From: DATJMJ01 sp035503915
Lineage (GTDB): Bacteria; Actinomycetota; Acidimicrobiia; Acidimicrobiales; Palsa-688
Assembly: GCA_035503915.1 (NCBI GenBank)
Contig: DATJSU010000022.1
Span: 124,001-188,000, forward strand
Direction of reading: 5' to 3'
Length of the DNA: 64,000 bases
Part shown: positions 60,507-64,000 of the stretch, one piece after another
How the letters are laid out: the number at the start of each line of letters is the position of its first letter
Position numbering within the stretch: the first letter of the stretch is position 1
Translations under genes and position numbers: made by a program
Notes under the pieces: model-generated
The model's database searches: none
The model's input: only the letters and a program-made list of their open reading frames with translations
What the model was told of the DNA's origin: nothing

Positions 60507-62987
60507 ATGGGGGAGCTTGTTACAGTTTCGGTCCCGGTTTCCGGTACCGCCAAATCGATCAGTTTTGAAACGGGGCTACTAGCTCAGCAGTCCCAGGGAG
60601 CAGTTGTAGGGCGGGTCGGCGACACGGTCGTCCTCGCCACCGCTAATGCTGCTCACAACGCGCCAGAGGGGATCGACTTCTTCCCCCTCACGGTGGACGT
60701 TGAAGAAAGGATGTACGCAGCGGGGAAGATCCCGGGTTCGTTCTTCCGGCGAGAAGGGCGCCCGACCGAGAGCGCCATCCTGACGGCGCGGCTCATAGAC
60801 CGTCCCCTCCGGCCGTCTTTCGTCGACGGCTACCGCAACGAGACCCAGGTTGTCGTCACGGTCCTCGGGGCGGACCAGGTCAACCCGCACGACATCATCG
60901 CCATAAACGCCGCCAGCGCGGCGCTCATGATCTCAGGGATCCCCTTCGAAAACCCGATCGGCGCGGTGAGGGTGGCCTATTCGCAGCAGGGCCAATGGGT
61001 GCCCCACCCAACTTATGAAGAGGGTGACGGCTCGACGTTTGAGCTTGTTGTTGCGGGCCGGGCGCTCCCAGATGGCGACATCGCGATCATGATGGTAGAG
61101 GCGGGTGGCGCCGAGCGCGCCTGGAGCTATTACGAAGCGGGCGCCCCGAAAGTTACCGAAGAGGTGATCGCCGAAGGATTGGAAGCCGCCAAGACGTGGA
61201 TCCGCGAGTCGATCGAGCTCCAGCTCGAGCTGAAGGCTAAAGCGGGGCCGCGAACGGCTCTTGTCTTCCCAGCTCGCAAGGACTACGAGGCCGATGTCTA
61301 CGAGCGCGTCGAGGCGCTCGGTGGCGACCGGATAGCCAAAGTGACCACGATCTCATTGAAGTCCGAGCGGGAAGCGGCCTTGTCCGAGGTCGCCGCCGCG
61401 TTGCTGGAGGAGCTCGGCGGGGATTTCCCCGGGCGGGAAAAGGAGATCGCCAACGCGGTCCGTTCCCTCACCAAACGGCTTGTCCGCAAACGCATTGTCG
61501 AAGAAGGTGTTCGCATCGACGGCCGCGGCACTCGTGACCTCCGGCCGCTCAGCGCCCGGGTCGGGGTAATCCCGACAGCTCACGGCTCGGGGCTCTTCCA
61601 GCGAGGCGAGACTCAGGTCCTCAACGTAGCGACCCTCGGTATGCCGCGGAGCGACCAGCTCTTGGACACGATCTCTCCTGAGGAAAAAAAGCGCTACATG
61701 CACCACTACAACATGCCCCCCTTTGCTAATGGCGAAGTAGGCCGTGTCGGGAGCCCCAAGCGCCGTGAGATCGGCCACGGGCTCCTCGCCGAGCGTGCCC
61801 TCCTGCCCGTTGTGCCCGCCTACGACGAGTTCCCCTATGCATTGCGGCTTGTTTCCGAAGTGCTTTCTTCCAATGGGTCGACTTCGATGGCATCTGTTTG
61901 CGCCTCCACTCTTTCGCTCATGGACGCGGGCGTGCCGATCAAGGCGCCCGTCGCCGGGATCGCGATGGGCCTTGTCAAAGAGGGCGAGCGCTACGTTACT
62001 TTGACCGATATCCTCGGGGCCGAAGACGCTTTTGGGGACATGGACTTCAAAGTTGCCGGCCCGGCTGACTTCGTAACAGCGCTCCAGCTCGATACGAAGA
62101 TAGACGGCTTGCCCGCAGGCGTCCTCGCCGACGCCCTCCGCCAGGCCCGGGAAGCCCGCCTTACGATCCTCGAGGTCATGAACGGGGCGATCAGTGAGCC
62201 TCGCACGGAAGTCCGTGACACCGCACCCAAGATCGTCACGCTCGAAATCCCTATCGACAAGATCGGCGAGGTGATCGGGCCGAAGGGCAAGATGATCAAC
62301 TCGATCCAGCAGGAGACCGGGACCGACATAAGCGTCGACGACGACGGCGTCGTGGGGACCGTAACCGTGGGCGCCCGCGACGGCGGTGCCGTGAAGGAGG
62401 CGGTCCGGCGGATCGAGCTGATCCTTGACCCGCCGAAAGCCGAGATCGGCTCGACCTACACGGGCAAGGTCGTCAACATCACAAAGTTCGGCGCATTCGT
62501 CAATATCCTGCCCGGGCGGGACGGGTTGGTCCACATCTCCAAGCTCTCCAAGCTCACTCAAGGCAAGCGCGTCGAGCGGGTAGAAGACGTCCTTTCTGTG
62601 GGCGAGGAGCTCGAGGTGCGGGTGGACGACATCGACCCCGTCGGCAAGGTCTCACTTTCCTTGCTCGCGGGCTCTGCCGATGAGGCTGCGCCGGGTGGCA
62701 GCGGGGCGCAGGGTGGCAGCGCCGATCGCGCTCGTGAAGAGAGGGGCCACAATGGAGCGGGAGACCCTGATTACGAGACGGTGTCGTTCGAGGAGACCTG
62801 GGAACAGGAGGCCCGCTCGGCCTTCGGGGACCTCGGTCCTGTGACCGCTCCCGAGCTCGCAGCAGGGCCTGCTCTCCCGGGCGCACGTGGGCCGGGCTCC
62901 CGCAGCGGCGAAAACCGCGGTGGGGACCAGCGCGGTGGCGAGCAAAGGGGTTCTGGGCCCCGCCGCAACCCGCGGCGCCGGCGCTGA
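60507..62987 (+). CDS. pnp: Polyribonucleotide nucleotidyltransferase (PNPase)
   Basis: 826 residues. Two RNase PH-like domains: FETGLLAQQSQGAVVGRVGDTVVLATA and GRGTRDLRPLSARVGVIPTAHGSGLFQRGETQVL. SSNGSTSMASVCASTLSLMDAGVPI is in the catalytic region. A KH domain (IPIDKIGEVIGPKGKMINSIQQETG) and an S1 domain (GKVVNITKFGAFVNILPGRDGLVHISKLS) follow. The acidic/Gly tail ends in an Arg-rich GENRGGDQRGGEQRG segment. Degrades RNA phosphorolytically. ATG 60507 with AAAGGAG upstream; the longer frame from 60441 is rejected. Confidence 0.97.
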   Translation: MGELVTVSVPVSGTAKSISFETGLLAQQSQGAVVGRVGDTVVLATANAAHNAPEGIDFFPLTVDVEERMYAAGKIPGSFFRREGRPTESAILTARLIDRPLRPSFVDGYRNETQVVVTVLGADQVNPHDIIAINAASAALMISGIPFENPIGAVRVAYSQQGQWVPHPTYEEGDGSTFELVVAGRALPDGDIAIMMVEAGGAERAWSYYEAGAPKVTEEVIAEGLEAAKTWIRESIELQLELKAKAGPRTALVFPARKDYEADVYERVEALGGDRIAKVTTISLKSEREAALSEVAAALLEELGGDFPGREKEIANAVRSLTKRLVRKRIVEEGVRIDGRGTRDLRPLSARVGVIPTAHGSGLFQRGETQVLNVATLGMPRSDQLLDTISPEEKKRYMHHYNMPPFANGEVGRVGSPKRREIGHGLLAERALLPVVPAYDEFPYALRLVSEVLSSNGSTSMASVCASTLSLMDAGVPIKAPVAGIAMGLVKEGERYVTLTDILGAEDAFGDMDFKVAGPADFVTALQLDTKIDGLPAGVLADALRQAREARLTILEVMNGAISEPRTEVRDTAPKIVTLEIPIDKIGEVIGPKGKMINSIQQETGTDISVDDDGVVGTVTVGARDGGAVKEAVRRIELILDPPKAEIGSTYTGKVVNITKFGAFVNILPGRDGLVHISKLSKLTQGKRVERVEDVLSVGEELEVRVDDIDPVGKVSLSLLAGSADEAAPGGSGAQGGSADRAREERGHNGAGDPDYETVSFEETWEQEARSAFGDLGPVTAPELAAGPALPGARGPGSRSGENRGGDQRGGEQRGSGPRRNPRRRR

Positions 62988-62995
62988 GCCGTCAA

Positions 62996-64000
62996 GTGCT
63001 CCCCTTAGCCGACGCCGTCCAAGTGACGGCAGTGGACGGCGGCCTGACAGTCGTGACCGAGAACATGCCCGACGTGCTGTCGGTGAGCCTCGGCTTCTGG
63101 GTGGGCACAGGTTCGGTCGACGAGCCGGAGCACCTTGCCGGCGCGTCGCATTTTCTCGAGCACCTGCTCTTCAAGGGGACCGCGAAAAGGAGCGCCCGGG
63201 AGATAGCCGAAGTCGTCGACGCCCTCGGAGGCGATATAAACGCCTTTACCACCAAGGAACATACCGCCTTTTACGTCCGGCTCCTCGCCGAGTCGGTGGA
63301 CGTCGGCCTTGACATCCTCTCAGAGATCATCTGGGGCCCCGCGCTTCGTCGCGAGGAGCTCGAAGCCGAACGTCAAGTGATCCTCGAGGAAATCCTTATG
63401 CACGCGGACGAACCGGCCGAGGAAGTGCACGAGCTTTTCAATGCTGCCGTCTACCCGGGCCACCCGCTTGGGCGCGATGTCCTCGGGCTCACAGCGACCG
63501 TCCAGGCGGCTACCCGCGAGGAAATTGCGGGCTTTCACCGGCGCCATTACCGCTCGGGCAACATCGTCGTAACTGCGGCTGGGCGCGTGGAGCACCAACA
63601 GGTGGTCGACGGCGTCGTGAGCCGCCTGGACGAGGCGGCGCGTGAGATCGGGCGCGACCTCCTCCTGGGCGGGGGCCCCCCCGAGCGGAAGTTGCCCTCC
63701 GTCGCCCCAAAGGCCCGGATGGTCGTCAACCGTCAGACTGAACAGGCTCACATAGTCGTAGGGATGCGAGCTTTCGACCGCAACCACCCCGACCGCCAGG
63801 TGCTGAACGTGCTTGACCACGTGCTCGGTGGCGGTATGTCGAGCCGCCTTTTCCAAACTATTCGGGAAGAGCGGGGCCTCGCTTACAACGTCTATTCCTA
63901 CCGCTCGGGCTACCAGGGGACCGGTGATTTCGGCGTCTATGCCGGCACCGCCCCCCAGCGCGCCCAAGAGGTCGTCGAACTGATCACAAAAGAGCTCGAC
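62996..64000 (+). CDS. M16 family metallopeptidase (5' part, runs off window)
   Basis: 335 residues seen. ASHFLEHLLFKGT carries the inverted zinc motif HxxEH (His52, Glu55, His56); the distal Glu lies in the VILEEILMHADEPAEEVHELF region. GRDVLGLTATVQAATREEIAGFHRRHYRSGNIVVTAAG and LGGGMSSRLFQTIREERGLAYNVYSYRSGYQGTGDF are conserved in processing-protease-like M16B enzymes. Directly follows pnp, a common neighbour. Start uncertain: GTG at 62996, 63023 or 63032. The frame is open to the last base. Confidence 0.92.
   Translation, partial: MLPLADAVQVTAVDGGLTVVTENMPDVLSVSLGFWVGTGSVDEPEHLAGASHFLEHLLFKGTAKRSAREIAEVVDALGGDINAFTTKEHTAFYVRLLAESVDVGLDILSEIIWGPALRREELEAERQVILEEILMHADEPAEEVHELFNAAVYPGHPLGRDVLGLTATVQAATREEIAGFHRRHYRSGNIVVTAAGRVEHQQVVDGVVSRLDEAAREIGRDLLLGGGPPERKLPSVAPKARMVVNRQTEQAHIVVGMRAFDRNHPDRQVLNVLDHVLGGGMSSRLFQTIREERGLAYNVYSYRSGYQGTGDFGVYAGTAPQRAQEVVELITKELD

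Overview
High-GC chromosomal DNA of an actinomycete (Actinomycetota). The lineage call rests on a 6C-type small RNA, a MurA with Asp instead of the catalytic Cys, an MshC-type cysteine ligase (mycothiol), a DinB/DUF664 protein, two F420-linked enzymes, a DUF222-type HNH protein and the ribF-rpsO-pnp-M16 order. An acidimicrobial-type lineage is plausible but cannot be proven from the sequence alone. Genes are dense, many overlap by 4 nt, and GTG/TTG starts are frequent.

Layout. 1-9 kb: 3' end of a eukaryote-like (type 2) ileS, several small membrane proteins, an MGDG-synthase-like glycosyltransferase, a CYTH-CHAD protein and divergent murB. About 9.0 kb: a previously unlisted structured RNA with two C-loop hairpins (6C RNA). 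9.2-13.8 kb (minus): GH65 phosphorylase + beta-phosphoglucomutase pair and murA. 14.7-23.0 kb (minus): a seven-gene polyol/sugar catabolic operon (small P-loop kinase, LacI regulator, LacD-like aldolase, FGGY kinase, Zn-alcohol dehydrogenase, xylulokinase, mannitol dehydrogenase family). It is divergent from a ribose-type ABC importer (23.2-26.3 kb, plus), and a perfect LacI-type operator lies between them. 26.4-29.9 kb: an ADP-heptose-type nucleotide-sugar cassette whose first gene fuses a PfkB kinase to a HAD phosphatase. 29.9-31.1 kb: a decayed phospholipase C/acid phosphatase gene.

31.1-38.5 kb: LigD-like PE-Pol protein, a thioredoxin-like protein, F420:NADP oxidoreductase, mshC, a DDN-type F420 enzyme, thrS with an unusual insertion, and a HIT protein. 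38.6-41.5 kb: two secreted proteins, a signal-peptide-bearing Hcp-like protein and an Hcp-like/beta-helix chimera. 41.6-50.1 kb: a looser accessory stretch with an MFS remnant, an HNH protein, an adenosine-specific kinase, secreted/lipoproteins, a membrane protein with an HExxH-like motif and a membrane-bound methyl-accepting (MCP) signalling protein. 50.2-64 kb: gltB-gltD, a NatAB-type ABC exporter, ribF, rpsO, pnp and the 5' part of an M16 peptidase.

Together the window carries core housekeeping plus a regulated polyol import/catabolism unit next to a heptose-nucleotide cassette. A recurrent oddity is short in-frame tandem repeats (9, 12, 15, 18 bp) inside linkers or tails of otherwise ordinary enzymes. 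No tRNA, rRNA, CRISPR array, intact IS element or prophage was seen.
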